Positions 1 through 10,258 of a DNA stretch of 64,000 bases are shown in pieces (within the stretch, counting starts at the first letter, position 1; each line of letters opens with the position of its first letter). Both the position numbers and the translations under genes were made by a program. Under the pieces are notes generated by a model. It ran no database searches and was not told where the DNA came from. It saw only the letters and a program-made list of their open reading frames with translations. The DNA comes from Ferribacterium limneticum (lineage in GTDB: Bacteria; Pseudomonadota; Gammaproteobacteria; Burkholderiales; Rhodocyclaceae): positions 1,472,501 through 1,536,500 of the forward strand of contig NZ_CP075189.1 in NCBI RefSeq assembly GCF_020510565.1. The letters are read 5' to 3'.

Positions 1-332
1 AGGATACACAGGGCGGCCCACAAGTAGTCAAGCTTGAGCGGCTGTTGCATGTAGAAAACGACGAAGGGGACGAAGATGGCCAGGGTGATCACTTCCTGCA
101 GGATCTTGAGCTGGCCGAGGCTGAGTTCGGTATTGCCGATGCGGTTGGCTGGCACCTGCAGCAGGTATTCGAACAGCGCGATGCCCCACGAAATCAACGC
201 AGCGATCCACCACGGCTTGTCGTTGAGATGCTTGAGATGCGAATACCAGGCGAAAGTCATGAAGACGTTCGATAGGGCCAGCAGAACCACCGTCTGCCAG
301 AGCACGGGGATGTGGAAACCAAAAACGGTCAC
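1..332 (-). CDS. DUF486 family membrane protein (partial, 3' end beyond window)
   Basis: Reading the minus strand from a GTG at 332 gives about 110 residues of a small hydrophobic protein with four likely membrane segments, including SNVFMTFAWYSHLK near residue 15 and ISWGIALFEYLLQVPANRIG in the middle. This pattern is the DUF486 (COG3169) family of small DMT-like integral membrane proteins, usually about 115 aa, so only a few C-terminal residues are missing at the left edge. The start overlaps the folK stop (GTGA), which suggests translational coupling at the end of the pcnB-folK run. Function of the family is unknown. Confidence 0.75.
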   Translation of the reverse strand, partial: MTVFGFHIPVLWQTVVLLALSNVFMTFAWYSHLKHLNDKPWWIAALISWGIALFEYLLQVPANRIGNTELSLGQLKILQEVITLAIFVPFVVFYMQQPLKLDYLWAALCI

Positions 333-805
333 AGTCGGACGATGCCCTGATTGGCGACGGCCGGAAGCCAGGCGGCGACGGTGCCGCGCCCGGGGATGGC
401 GAGCCGCGGCGCAATTTCAGCCAGCGGCTGGAGGACGAAGGCGCGCAGGTGCAGGCGCGGGTGGGGCAGGGTCAGGCGCGGCAAGTCGAGGAACTGGTCG
501 TTGTAGAGCAGCAGGTCTAGGTCGAGCGTGCGCGGGCCGTTCTTCTCGGCGCGGATGCGGCCGAAGCGTTCTTCGATGTCAAACAGCGCGGCGAGCAGGG
601 CTTCCGGCGCCAGTGTGGTTTCCAGTTCGGCCACCGCATTGACGAATTCGGGCTGATCGGTGAGACCGACCGGCGCCGTTCGATAGAGCGAAGAGCTATG
701 GACAACGCGGCTTTCCGGCAGGTTGGCCAGGGCGGCGAAGGCGGCCAGAACAGTAGCCGCCGGGTCGCCGAGGTTGGCGCCCAGCGCAACGTAGGCAGTG
801 TTCAT
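329..805 (-). CDS. folK: 2-amino-4-hydroxy-6-hydroxymethyldihydropteridine pyrophosphokinase
   Basis: This 158-aa cytosolic enzyme transfers pyrophosphate from ATP to 6-hydroxymethyl-7,8-dihydropterin in folate synthesis. The N-terminal YVALGANLGDP, the central PRTLDLDLLLY signature with its metal-binding Asp pair, and the following LPHPRLHLRAFVLQPL are all present and in family order. Length is normal for HPPK. The ATG overlaps the pcnB stop (ATGA), the pcnB-folK arrangement common in proteobacteria, so the two are probably translationally coupled. Confidence 0.95.
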   Translation of the reverse strand: MNTAYVALGANLGDPAATVLAAFAALANLPESRVVHSSSLYRTAPVGLTDQPEFVNAVAELETTLAPEALLAALFDIEERFGRIRAEKNGPRTLDLDLLLYNDQFLDLPRLTLPHPRLHLRAFVLQPLAEIAPRLAIPGRGTVAAWLPAVANQGIVRL

Positions 806-2145
806 TCTGCGGGGGGGGGGGAGCTACCTTCGGTGGCCGGTTTTTTCTTGCGGCGGCGGCGCTTTTTGTCGCCGGCCTGCTCGGGTTGCAGCATTTCGGC
901 GCGTTCTTCGCCATCGACCTTTTGGAAGCGCGTCCACCACTCGGCCAGTTCGATGTCGACTTCGCCGGATTCGGCGCGCAGTACCAGAAAGTCATAGCCG
1001 GCACGGAAGCGCGGCTGTTCGAGCAGGGCGTAGGGGCGTTTGCCGGCGCGCGCTTCGAAGCGTGGTTGCAGCGCCCAGATGTCCTTGATGTCGCCGGCGA
1101 TGCGGCGCGTGATGGCGAGTTTTTCGCCCTGCACGTCGATGACCGTATCCATCGCCTGGTAAAGCGCCGGAATCTTCGCCTCGCCCTTGGCCTTGAGCTT
1201 TTCCCAGTGGGCCAGCACTTCGTGCCAGAGCAGGGTGGCGAACAGGAAGCCGGGTGAGACGCCTTTTTCCTGACGAATGCGGTCGTCGGTGTTCTTGAGC
1301 GAGAGCATGACGAATTTCTCGCCCATCGGCTGTTCGAGAATGACGTCGAGCAGCGGCAGCAGGCCGTGGTGCAGGCCCTCATCGCGGAGCTGGGTGATGC
1401 ATTTGACCGAATGCCCGGAGGTCAGCAGCTTGAGCATTTCGTCGAAAAGGCGGGCGGCCGGCACGTTTTCGAGCAGGCTGGCCATTTCGCGGATCGGTTT
1501 CTTGGCTTCCGGATCGATGAATAGGCCTAGCTTGGCGGCGAGGCGGACGGCGCGCAGCATGCGGACCGGGTCTTCGCGGTAGCGGGCGCGCGGCTCGCCG
1601 ATCATGCGCAGGGTTTTTTGTTTGAGGTCGCCGACGCCGTGGTGATAGTCGATGACGGCTTCGGTGGCCGGGTCGTAGTACAGCGCGTTGGCCGTGAAGT
1701 CGCGGCGGGCGGCGTCGTCGGCATGGCTGCCGAAAACGTTGTCGTGGAGGACGCGGCCGTGTTCGTCGGTCTTCGTCTTTTCGTCGAGCATGCCGCGGAA
1801 GGTGGTCACTTCCAAGGTTTCCTGGCCCATCATGACATGCACGATCTGGAAGCGGCGGCCGATGATGCGTGAGCGGCGGAAAGCGCGGCGGACCTCTTCC
1901 GGCGTGGCGTCGGTGGCGATGTCGAAATCCTTGGGCACGGCGCCGATCAGCAGGTCGCGTACTGCACCGCCGACGACGTAGGCCTTGAAGCCATGGCCTT
2001 GCAGGGTTTCGCAAACGCGCCGGCTGCCGCTGCTGATGCGGTCGCGGGTGATGCCGTGGCTGGAGACGGGAATGACGGCCGGTTCGTGCTTGCCGGCCTT
2101 GGGCTTCTTGCCGCTGAAAACGCGGGATATGAATTTGCGGATCAC
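802..2145 (-). CDS. pcnB: Poly(A) polymerase
   Basis: 447-aa class II nucleotidyltransferase that adds poly(A) tails to RNA 3' ends and promotes decay. The head domain shows YVVGGAVRDLLIG near residue 57 and the DFDIATDATPEEV metal-binding motif, then RRDFTANALYYDP and the RNA-binding body. A basic tail (DKKRRRRKKKP) is typical of PcnB rather than CCA enzyme. Its last codons are written in a run of eleven G on the plus strand (811-821, proline codons), so slippage there would change the tail and the folK overlap. Second gene from the 3' end of the hda-HAD-pcnB-folK series. Confidence 0.95.
   Translation of the reverse strand: MIRKFISRVFSGKKPKAGKHEPAVIPVSSHGITRDRISSGSRRVCETLQGHGFKAYVVGGAVRDLLIGAVPKDFDIATDATPEEVRRAFRRSRIIGRRFQIVHVMMGQETLEVTTFRGMLDEKTKTDEHGRVLHDNVFGSHADDAARRDFTANALYYDPATEAVIDYHHGVGDLKQKTLRMIGEPRARYREDPVRMLRAVRLAAKLGLFIDPEAKKPIREMASLLENVPAARLFDEMLKLLTSGHSVKCITQLRDEGLHHGLLPLLDVILEQPMGEKFVMLSLKNTDDRIRQEKGVSPGFLFATLLWHEVLAHWEKLKAKGEAKIPALYQAMDTVIDVQGEKLAITRRIAGDIKDIWALQPRFEARAGKRPYALLEQPRFRAGYDFLVLRAESGEVDIELAEWWTRFQKVDGEERAEMLQPEQAGDKKRRRRKKKPATEGSSPPPAE
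811..821. repeat. G11 homopolymer at the 3' end of pcnB
   Basis: Eleven consecutive G on the plus strand encode the SPPP residues just before the PcnB stop, 10-18 bases from the folK start. It is the longest homopolymer noticed in the window. A slip of one base would change only the last few residues of PcnB but would move its stop away from the ATGA overlap with folK. Confidence 0.8.
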
Positions 2146-2193
2146 GTATTACCGTTCAATGAGCGTTTTGGGCGCTACGGGAAAAGGCGGATT

Positions 2194-2862
2194 CTACCGC
2201 AAAGTAATGATTTTCCAGCCCATTTGACTGGCATGGGCGTGCAGCTTTTCGTCCGGATCGACGGCCACCGGCGTCTTGACCTTACCCATCAGCGGCAGGT
2301 CGTTGTGCGAGTCGCTGTAGAAATAACTGTCGGCGAAGCTGCCCCACCACAGGCCGAGCGATTCGAGCCAGGCTTCGACGCGTTCGATCTTGCCTTCGCG
2401 GAAGGACGGTGTGCCGCTGGGCGATCCTGAAAATCGGCCATTTTCCGGGTTGACCGCAGGAATGGTGCCGATCAGGTGCGGAATGCCGAATTCGCGGCAA
2501 ATGGCGCCGGTGACGAAGCTGTTGGTGGCGGTGACGATGGCGCACAAGTCGCCAGCATCGAGATGGCTCTTGACCAAGGCGCGGGACGGCTGGCCGATGA
2601 TTGGCAGGATGTGGCGGGCCATGTATTCGCGGTGCCAGGCATCGAGTTCTTCCCGCGAATGACGGGTCAGCGGGGCGAGCTGGAAATTCAGGAATTCGTA
2701 GATGTCGAGCGTGCCGGCCTTGTATTGCTCGTAGAACTGGATGTTCTTGGCTTCCTGCAACTCGCGGTCGACGACGCCTTTGCTGATCAGGAATTGCGCC
2801 CACTCAAAGTCGGAGTCGCCGGTGAGCAGGGTGTTGTCGAGGTCGAAGAGGGCAAGATTCAT
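2194..2862 (-). CDS. HAD-IB family phosphatase (SerB/CicA-like)
   Basis: 222-aa haloacid dehalogenase-type hydrolase. The nucleophile motif LFDLDNTLL is at residues 5-13, motif II lies around IVTATNSF and motif III/IV around YFYSDSHNDLPLM near residue 185. This is the HAD-IB subclass, which includes phosphoserine phosphatase and CicA; the natural substrate cannot be told from sequence. It overlaps hda by 4 bp, so it is probably translated with it. A copy of the window-wide repeat lies inside the gene (2430-2464) and on this strand encodes AVNPENGRF. Confidence 0.85.
   Translation of the reverse strand: MNLALFDLDNTLLTGDSDFEWAQFLISKGVVDRELQEAKNIQFYEQYKAGTLDIYEFLNFQLAPLTRHSREELDAWHREYMARHILPIIGQPSRALVKSHLDAGDLCAIVTATNSFVTGAICREFGIPHLIGTIPAVNPENGRFSGSPSGTPSFREGKIERVEAWLESLGLWWGSFADSYFYSDSHNDLPLMGKVKTPVAVDPDEKLHAHASQMGWKIITLR
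2430..2464 (+). repeat. Dispersed repeat copy, in the HAD phosphatase gene
   Basis: The AT-rich half is AAAATCGGCCATTTT and the core is CCGGGTTGACCGCAGG, which carries one extra G and one mismatch. It lies antisense to the HAD gene and is translated as VNPEN, as in the mutL and sigma-factor antisense copies. Confidence 0.75.
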
Positions 2863-3512
2863 GCGTTGGCTTCCTGGTTGAGCAGTTCGCGCAGCAGCGG
2901 CAGGGTGACGGCGCGTTTTTGTTCCAGCGTGTATTGGTCGAGGGCGACGATGATGGCCGATAGCCTGCGCATGTCGCGCGGGGCGTGGCGCATCAGGTAG
3001 TCGATGATTTCCGGCGTCAGCTTGAGGGCGCGCTCTTTGGCCTGGGTGGCCAGGGCTTCGGCCTTTTCGGCGTCGGACAGCGGTTGCAGGCGGCAGATCA
3101 GGCCGGAGCCGAGGCGGGTGCGCAGGTCTTCGCGCAGCGTGAGGTGAGCCGGCGGCTGCGCGGCTGCGGTCAACAGCATTCCGAAGGCCATTTTGAGGCG
3201 GTTGAAATGATTGAAGAGGGCGATCTGGCCAGTTTCGTCAAGCATTTCAACGTGATCGACAGCCAGTTGCTCCGCAGTTGGGGCTGATTTCAGTGCCGGG
3301 TCGAGGGCCGCGTCGATATAGGCAAAGCCGCTTGCCTGCAGCAAATGCGAGCATCCCGAGCCGGCTTCTCCCCACAGGCAGAATGACGTGTCGGTGCGTG
3401 TTCCGGCCAGCCATTCGGTGAGCAGGGCCAGCGTTTGAGCATTTCCACCAGCGACGAAGTTATCCAGGGTGGGCGAGCTTTCGGGCAGCAAATCGAGAAT
3501 CAGCTGGCGCAT
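2859..3512 (-). CDS. hda: DnaA regulatory inactivator Hda / DnaA-homologous AAA+ protein
   Basis: 217-aa protein with a single DnaA-type AAA+ domain and no DNA-binding domain IV, as expected for Hda. With the beta clamp, Hda stimulates ATP hydrolysis by DnaA to prevent re-initiation. The N-terminal RQLILDLL resembles the clamp-binding QL(S/P)LPL motif. The Walker A region LWGEAGSGCSHLLQA has Cys in place of the catalytic Lys; E. coli Hda is also degenerate here. Heads the hda-HAD-pcnB-folK-DUF486 unit, whose genes overlap or lie close together. Confidence 0.85.
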   Translation of the reverse strand: MRQLILDLLPESSPTLDNFVAGGNAQTLALLTEWLAGTRTDTSFCLWGEAGSGCSHLLQASGFAYIDAALDPALKSAPTAEQLAVDHVEMLDETGQIALFNHFNRLKMAFGMLLTAAAQPPAHLTLREDLRTRLGSGLICRLQPLSDAEKAEALATQAKERALKLTPEIIDYLMRHAPRDMRRLSAIIVALDQYTLEQKRAVTLPLLRELLNQEANA

Positions 3513-3625
3513 CGGGATAGCGAAAGGGAATGGGGCCGAAATTCTAGCATTGCTGCCGACGACAGCGCCGATTTAGACCGGCGCCGGCGTTCTCGAAGTC
3601 TGCTTTTTCAGCCAGTCCCGGGTTT

Positions 3626-3937
3626 TTATACCGAAGCGCGGGCCAGGATGGCCGCTAGCCGCGGGTAGTAGCCGGTTCGGCTGACCCTGAGGTGGTGTTC
3701 CATTTCGAGCGATTCGGCGGTGTTGCGGGCCGAGGGGGAGCGGCTGAGCAGGTCCGGGAAGGCGTCTGGAGCATCGACCACGGTAAAGATGCTCGTCAGC
3801 AAGCGAGCGCATGCCTGGTAATAAGCCGGATCCAGTCGAACAAATTTTGCGCCGTTGTCGCAGGCATCAAGGTAGGCGGCCGCTGTTGTCGAGGTTTCGG
3901 CAAGCGACCTGATCTGGCTGGGGCTTAAATAGGTCAT
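3626..3937 (-). CDS. Hypothetical protein (103 aa)
   Basis: The family is not recognised. It is a small, soluble, alpha-helical-looking protein with no signal peptide or membrane segment (MTYLSPSQIRS... to ILARASV). A good Shine-Dalgarno (AAGGAGA) lies just before the ATG, supporting a real gene. A short inverted repeat (TACCGG/CCGGTA, 3962-3983) sits upstream and could be an operator. Monocistronic, between hda and tyrS. Confidence 0.6.
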   Translation of the reverse strand: MTYLSPSQIRSLAETSTTAAAYLDACDNGAKFVRLDPAYYQACARLLTSIFTVVDAPDAFPDLLSRSPSARNTAESLEMEHHLRVSRTGYYPRLAAILARASV

Positions 3938-4065
3938 GGCGCATCTCCTTCGGTAACTCTCTACCGGAAAATCTACCCGGTAAATTCATTAACGTCCGGA
4001 AATGCTTCACGTTTAGTGCATTTACGCGCTGTAACACTTTGGTTCAGCGCGAGTACAAACGCCGG

Positions 4066-5340
<1,275 letters not shown>

Positions 5341-5437
5341 TGCTTTTTCTCCACGGAACAGCGCCGCCGGCGCCGGAAATTCGAACCGGCGATTTTAGCA
5401 GAGCGCCATCTCTGCACGGCGTGCGGACGGCTGAATG

Positions 5438-5481
5438 GGATTTCGATTTTGGGCGAAATTTCCGGTTGACCGTAGCGATTC
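5438..5481 (+). repeat. Dispersed repeat copy between tyrS and the poly-Asn gene
   Basis: Full-length copy: TTTCGATTTTGGGCGAAATT followed by TCCGGTTGACCGTAGC. Intergenic, just downstream of the stop codon of the minus-strand poly-Asn gene. Confidence 0.9.
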
Positions 5482-5494
5482 CTCAGCTAAGGGC

Positions 5495-5962
5495 TCAACC
5501 GTTGTTATTATTATTGTTGTTATTGTTATTATTGTTATTATTGTTATTATTGTTGTTGCTGAATCCGAGTTCGAATGTCGGCTTTGCCGCAGCCGCCTCC
5601 GCGCTGCCGGGCAGGTTGAGGAGCAGGGCGGCGGTGCCCAGCATGACCAGTTTGCCGCTGCCGGCGTAGCTGTTGGCGTCGATTTCCGAGAGTTTCTTGT
5701 GGTTGCACCAGACAGCATGTTGCCGACTGGCGGTGGGAACGGGAATGGTGTCGATGGCGCTGCTATCTTCCTTTCCGGCATGGCAGAAGATGTTGCCATC
5801 GCTATAGACGGCGTAGCCCGTTTTGTTTTTCGGACGGCTTAGCCACTTGACCAGCCGTTCCTCGATTTCAGTGCGTCCCCGTCCGTCGTCCAGGCGCAGG
5901 GCGTTGAGAAAACATTCGACGGTGTAGGCAGTGCGGGCGAGTTCGTCGGGGGCCATGATCAA
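5495..5962 (-). CDS. Poly-asparagine-tailed protein, candidate radical SAM substrate
   Basis: 155-aa protein of unrecognised family. The first 95 residues form a soluble region with three cysteines (near residues 18, 60 and 86). Next come a hydrophobic segment (LVMLGTAALLLNLPG) and an Ala-rich stretch, then the end: FELGFS, nineteen consecutive Asn and a terminal Gly. The Asn run is written with mixed AAT/AAC codons. The start overlaps the upstream radical SAM/SPASM gene by 4 bp, so the two are co-translated. That context suggests a peptide-modification precursor or partner whose C-terminal tail is the target. This is inference; a microsatellite expansion of an otherwise ordinary tail is the alternative. 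Confidence 0.7.
   Translation of the reverse strand: MIMAPDELARTAYTVECFLNALRLDDGRGRTEIEERLVKWLSRPKNKTGYAVYSDGNIFCHAGKEDSSAIDTIPVPTASRQHAVWCNHKKLSEIDANSYAGSGKLVMLGTAALLLNLPGSAEAAAAKPTFELGFSNNNNNNNNNNNNNNNNNNNG
5515..5562. repeat. Trinucleotide (ATT/GTT) microsatellite encoding poly-Asn
   Basis: Plus-strand mixture of GTT and ATT triplets, read as AAC/AAT on the coding strand. The mix of two synonymous codons in an irregular order suggests the Asn run is kept at the protein level rather than being a fresh slippage product. Confidence 0.8.
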
Positions 5963-7764
5963 GCCTCGGTCAGGTAGTGAAACTCAAGGTTCTGGAAGGG
6001 CAGGTTGATGGCCTGCACATGGTAGAAGGCGTTCGCTTTCTGTTTCTGATAATGGTAGTCGCGCAAGTAGCCGGTGGTCACCAGCAGGTTGTTGCGCACG
6101 CCACGCTGGAACAGCGGTGCATGCAGGGCGAGGAGCGGGGCGAGGTCGAGCATGGCCCAGTCGTCGCCGAGCGGGCTGTCGCTCAGGCAGTTGGCGAAGC
6201 GCTGGTAGGTAAACAGGTGCTCCTGCTTGCTGCGCTGCTCGTCGCCGTACACCACCGGCGTGTCGCGCAACACTTGCAGGTAGACCGTGTTGCGCACGGG
6301 CTCCGTGCAGGCAACGGCGAATAGCTCGCGGCGCAGGTGCAGGCGAATCTGGTCGCCCGGCAGCAAGGTGTGGCAATCGGCGCGGGCGCGCAGGATTTGC
6401 GATTCCAGCGCCAGCCATTCATCGTTGAGTTCGAGTCGCCAGGCGTCGGCCCGATAGAGTTCGACCAGGATAGGGTCAGCGGCAATCAGTGCGCGCAGTC
6501 CGTTCTTGGCGTCGACCAGATCGCTGGGCAGGACGAGCGCAGCGGGGGCAGGCGGTGGCGGTGGCTCGGCGATGGCCAGCCCGGGGTGGGCGCGGGCGAT
6601 GTAGTGGCGGGCGTAGGCGGCCTGTTCGTCGCCGGCGAGCGCCGGGAAGCGCTGCGGGTAATCGCGGTAGAGCGCCTTCTGCAACTGGCAGGTATAGGAC
6701 TTGGCGTGTTGCCGCTGGAATTTGACCACGGCACAGCCGCTGTGACATTGCGCCAGATGGCCGCAGGCGCGGCAGTCGTTGGCCAGGCCGAATTGCTGAT
6801 GGATGGTGGCGATCTTGCGGGCGCCGGTGGCGAGGATGGTGTCGACGCTATCGGTGAACACGTTGCCGTAGTGGAATTCCGGCAGGCCCTGGCCGCGCAC
6901 GCAGGAATAGACGTTGCCGTCGCTCTGCAGCAGGTAGAAGCGTTCGCCGCAATTGATGGCGTTGGTGCAATAGCTCGGGGTGAATTCGTCAAACCAGTTC
7001 CGGCGCAAGCCCTCCTCCAGTTCAGTGCCGGCGAAGGCAGCATTGAGGGCGTCGTAGAGCGCCAACTGGGTTGCCTCGTCGGCCGGCGCCAGCGGATTGC
7101 CTCGGGCGGCGGTGTTGAGCGCCGAGGGAAAGGCGAACATCAGGTTCATCTGGTTCATGTCGAAACCGAGGTCGCGGTGGATGTACCAGATGTCGTCAAT
7201 CAGCGCCGGCAGGTCAGCCAGATGTTCGGCGGCCAGCGTCGCCGAAATTTTCTTGGCGTGCGGGTAGGCGGCAAGGCGGCGCAGGTTGTCGCAGGCCAGA
7301 TCGCGCCAACCCTTGCCGCCCAGGGTGCGGCGATGCTCTTCATGCAGCTTCAGCGGGAGATCGATGGAGGCGCTGATCGATACCTTGTGGCGGTCGAACA
7401 GGTCGTAGAGCGGTGCGAATTTGTAGAGATTGGTCTTGATGTGTGGCGCCAGCTTCTTGTGGCCGAGCGCGGAAATCGCATCGAAATGCTTGAGGTAATG
7501 CGCTCGAACCATGCTGAACAGTTCATCGAGTACGGCTGGCGGCAGCGTCGTCACTTCGCCGCCGTGCAGCGATACGTTGAAGGCCAGCACGCCGGCCTCG
7601 TCGAGTGCCGTCAGCGCGTGACGCAGCGTGGATACGGCGCGTGCGCTGTCTTCCTTGAGTTTCGCCTCGGTCGTCTGCGTGCCCAGGTAGCAGTAGCTGC
7701 AGCCCAGGTTGCAGGCCAGGGTTGGCACGTAGAGGAGGTGGACGGGACGGCTCGGCGCGTTCAT
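5959..7764 (-). CDS. Radical SAM/SPASM peptide-modifying enzyme
   Basis: 601-aa enzyme. The radical SAM CxxxCxxC motif (CNLGCSYC) is at residues 18-25. A SPASM-type cysteine cluster follows between about 265 and 350: CTNAINCG, SDGNVYSCVRG, then CRACGHLAQCHSGC. The roughly 250 residues after that match no domain I recognise. SPASM enzymes modify ribosomal peptides, and this gene is coupled to the poly-Asn protein and close to a small membrane protein, so a dedicated RiPP-like or protein-maturation system is likely. The exact repeat core GGTTGACCGT overlaps the start-codon region (7765-7774). Confidence 0.85.
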   Translation of the reverse strand: MNAPSRPVHLLYVPTLACNLGCSYCYLGTQTTEAKLKEDSARAVSTLRHALTALDEAGVLAFNVSLHGGEVTTLPPAVLDELFSMVRAHYLKHFDAISALGHKKLAPHIKTNLYKFAPLYDLFDRHKVSISASIDLPLKLHEEHRRTLGGKGWRDLACDNLRRLAAYPHAKKISATLAAEHLADLPALIDDIWYIHRDLGFDMNQMNLMFAFPSALNTAARGNPLAPADEATQLALYDALNAAFAGTELEEGLRRNWFDEFTPSYCTNAINCGERFYLLQSDGNVYSCVRGQGLPEFHYGNVFTDSVDTILATGARKIATIHQQFGLANDCRACGHLAQCHSGCAVVKFQRQHAKSYTCQLQKALYRDYPQRFPALAGDEQAAYARHYIARAHPGLAIAEPPPPPAPAALVLPSDLVDAKNGLRALIAADPILVELYRADAWRLELNDEWLALESQILRARADCHTLLPGDQIRLHLRRELFAVACTEPVRNTVYLQVLRDTPVVYGDEQRSKQEHLFTYQRFANCLSDSPLGDDWAMLDLAPLLALHAPLFQRGVRNNLLVTTGYLRDYHYQKQKANAFYHVQAINLPFQNLEFHYLTEA

Positions 7765-7774
7765 GGTTGACCGT
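7765..7774 (+). repeat. Core-only copy of the dispersed repeat at the radical SAM gene start
   Basis: Exact GGTTGACCGT directly against the start codon of the minus-strand radical SAM gene. The AT-rich half is absent, so this is either a core-only copy or chance. Confidence 0.4.
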
Positions 7775-7784
7775 GCTCGCCTGC

Positions 7785-8252
7785 CTAGGTGAACTCTGCT
7801 GCAGGCGACGCCCGGCGCACGCGTTCGGTTAAATGCTTGGCGACCTTGTCGAACTTGGCTGCCTTGTTGCGGGCAATCTTGTCGGTCTTGCGCGCATTGG
7901 TGGGGAACTTGTCGCGTTCAAGTAGGAGTCGGTTGCCGTCGGCACAAATCAGGTGGAGCTTGCCGGCGCTATCGTCGCGTTCGATACGCACCACATTGGC
8001 GAAATAGACGATCTGACCACCACAAATCAGGTAACGGGCATTCACCAGAAGCTTTTTGCGCGTGACCAACAGAATGATCACGCTGAGCACGAAAAGGAAA
8101 ATGGCCAACGGCCAAATCTGCCTGGCGAGCAGGCTGGCGCCGAAAAAACCGGCGGCAAACCAGTACTGAAGCCTGCTGCGACAACCAGGGCCCTTGTAGT
8201 CGTATTTCCAGGCGGCGAAACGCGATTCGTCCATATCGATTGAGCGTGGCAA
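7785..8252 (-). CDS. Hypothetical membrane protein upstream of radical SAM gene
   Basis: 155-aa protein with two adjacent membrane segments (about residues 30-65), a basic stop (TRKKLLVNAR) and a cytosolic C-terminal domain rich in Lys/Arg. The family is not recognised; the topology resembles small PH-like bacterial membrane proteins. It ends 20 bp before the radical SAM gene on the same strand and may belong to that unit. A start at the second Met (MDESRFAAW, near 8234) is also possible. Confidence 0.6.
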   Translation of the reverse strand: MPRSIDMDESRFAAWKYDYKGPGCRSRLQYWFAAGFFGASLLARQIWPLAIFLFVLSVIILLVTRKKLLVNARYLICGGQIVYFANVVRIERDDSAGKLHLICADGNRLLLERDKFPTNARKTDKIARNKAAKFDKVAKHLTERVRRASPAAEFT

Positions 8253-8354
8253 AACGAAGCCATGATAACGCCAGCCTTGAGGCGAAAGGTAACAGCATCA
8301 TGACAGGCGGTCATGCTGGCTCGCAGTCAAAGCCGGTTTGCGGCTGCTGCGGCA

Positions 8355-8400
8355 ATTTCGATTTTGGGCCAATTTTCCGGTTCACCGTGGGAATGCGCAT
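8355..8400 (+). repeat. Dispersed repeat copy upstream of purM
   Basis: ATTTCGATTTTGGGCCAATT followed by TTCCGGTTCACCGTGGG; one mismatch (C for G) in the core. It lies in the divergent gap between the 7785-8252 gene and purM. Confidence 0.85.
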
Positions 8401-8516
8401 TTTTGGCCGGCGGCTGGAATGGTGGGGTTGGCCGGCCGGTTAGGGGAGCTTGGCGGTTTCGGGTAAAATCGCTGTTTTTTCCAGCGGCCTTCGCCGCGCC
8501 TTGGCGCCTAAAGACC

Positions 8517-9549
<1,033 letters not shown>

Positions 9550-9560
<11 letters not shown>

Positions 9561-10176
9561 ATGGCCGTGGCGGGTCGCGGCGATGTTCGTCTGCGGCCTG
9601 TTCCTGCTGAATGTCTCGTCGACCGTCTGGGCGGCGAGCCAGAAGCCGTCACACAAGGCGGCTGCAACCAGACATGTCAAGAAGGCAGTGCGGCATTCGC
9701 CGCGCCAGGCCGAGTTGGCCCCCGCATTCGGGGCGGCCGATCTGCTCGAGGACGGCGTACCCGGCCTGCGCGGCCACGCCAGTTTTTACGGCCGGGGCTT
9801 TCAGGGCCGCAAGACGGCCACCGGCGAACGCTTTGACGTCAAGCAGTTCACCGCCGCCAGCAATCGCTTTCCGCTCGGTACCATGCTCGCGGTCAGGCGC
9901 ATCGACAACGACCGTTGCGCCATCGTCAAGGTCAATGACCGGATGCATCCGAAACACCGCAAACGCATCATCGACGTGTCGCGCGGTGTCGCCGAATACC
10001 TCAATATGGTTCGCGCCGGTGTCGTCTTCGTCAGTGTGGTGCCCTTGAAGAAGGGTTGGCAGGAGGGCGGTGCCGGCTCTTGTCAGGCGGCTTTCGAGCC
10101 GGAAACCGAACCGGGATGCGCGTCTTGCGGTCAACTACCGCAATTGCCTGAATTCCTGCCCAATATCGACGGCTGA
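9550..10176 (+). CDS. RlpA-like double-psi beta-barrel protein
   Basis: About 208-aa exported protein. After a signal peptide ([18 protein letters not shown]) comes the RlpA/DPBB core: [40 protein letters not shown] and [13 protein letters not shown]. RlpA proteins are septal lytic transglycosylases acting on denuded glycan strands; no SPOR domain is present, so septal localisation is uncertain. A TTG at 9550 gives a basic n-region (SKWPWR) before the hydrophobic core, whereas ATG at 9583 gives none, so 9550 is preferred though uncertain. It overlaps the end of purM. Confidence 0.75.
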
Positions 10177-10258
10177 TTTTGTTCTGCGATTTCAGCTGGT
10201 TCGTTACAATTCCGGCTATTGCTGACTGCCCGGTCAGTTCGAACCTTTGCCGAATGCC

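Noticed and set aside
5515..5562. Poly-Asn tract as an assembly artefact
   Set aside because: The codons alternate irregularly between AAC and AAT and the frame ends cleanly in Gly-stop, which is not what a simple read error gives; it is kept as real but unproven.
6337..7770. 477-aa open frame antisense to the radical SAM gene
   Set aside because: The minus-strand protein has exact radical SAM and SPASM motifs; the plus-strand one has none.
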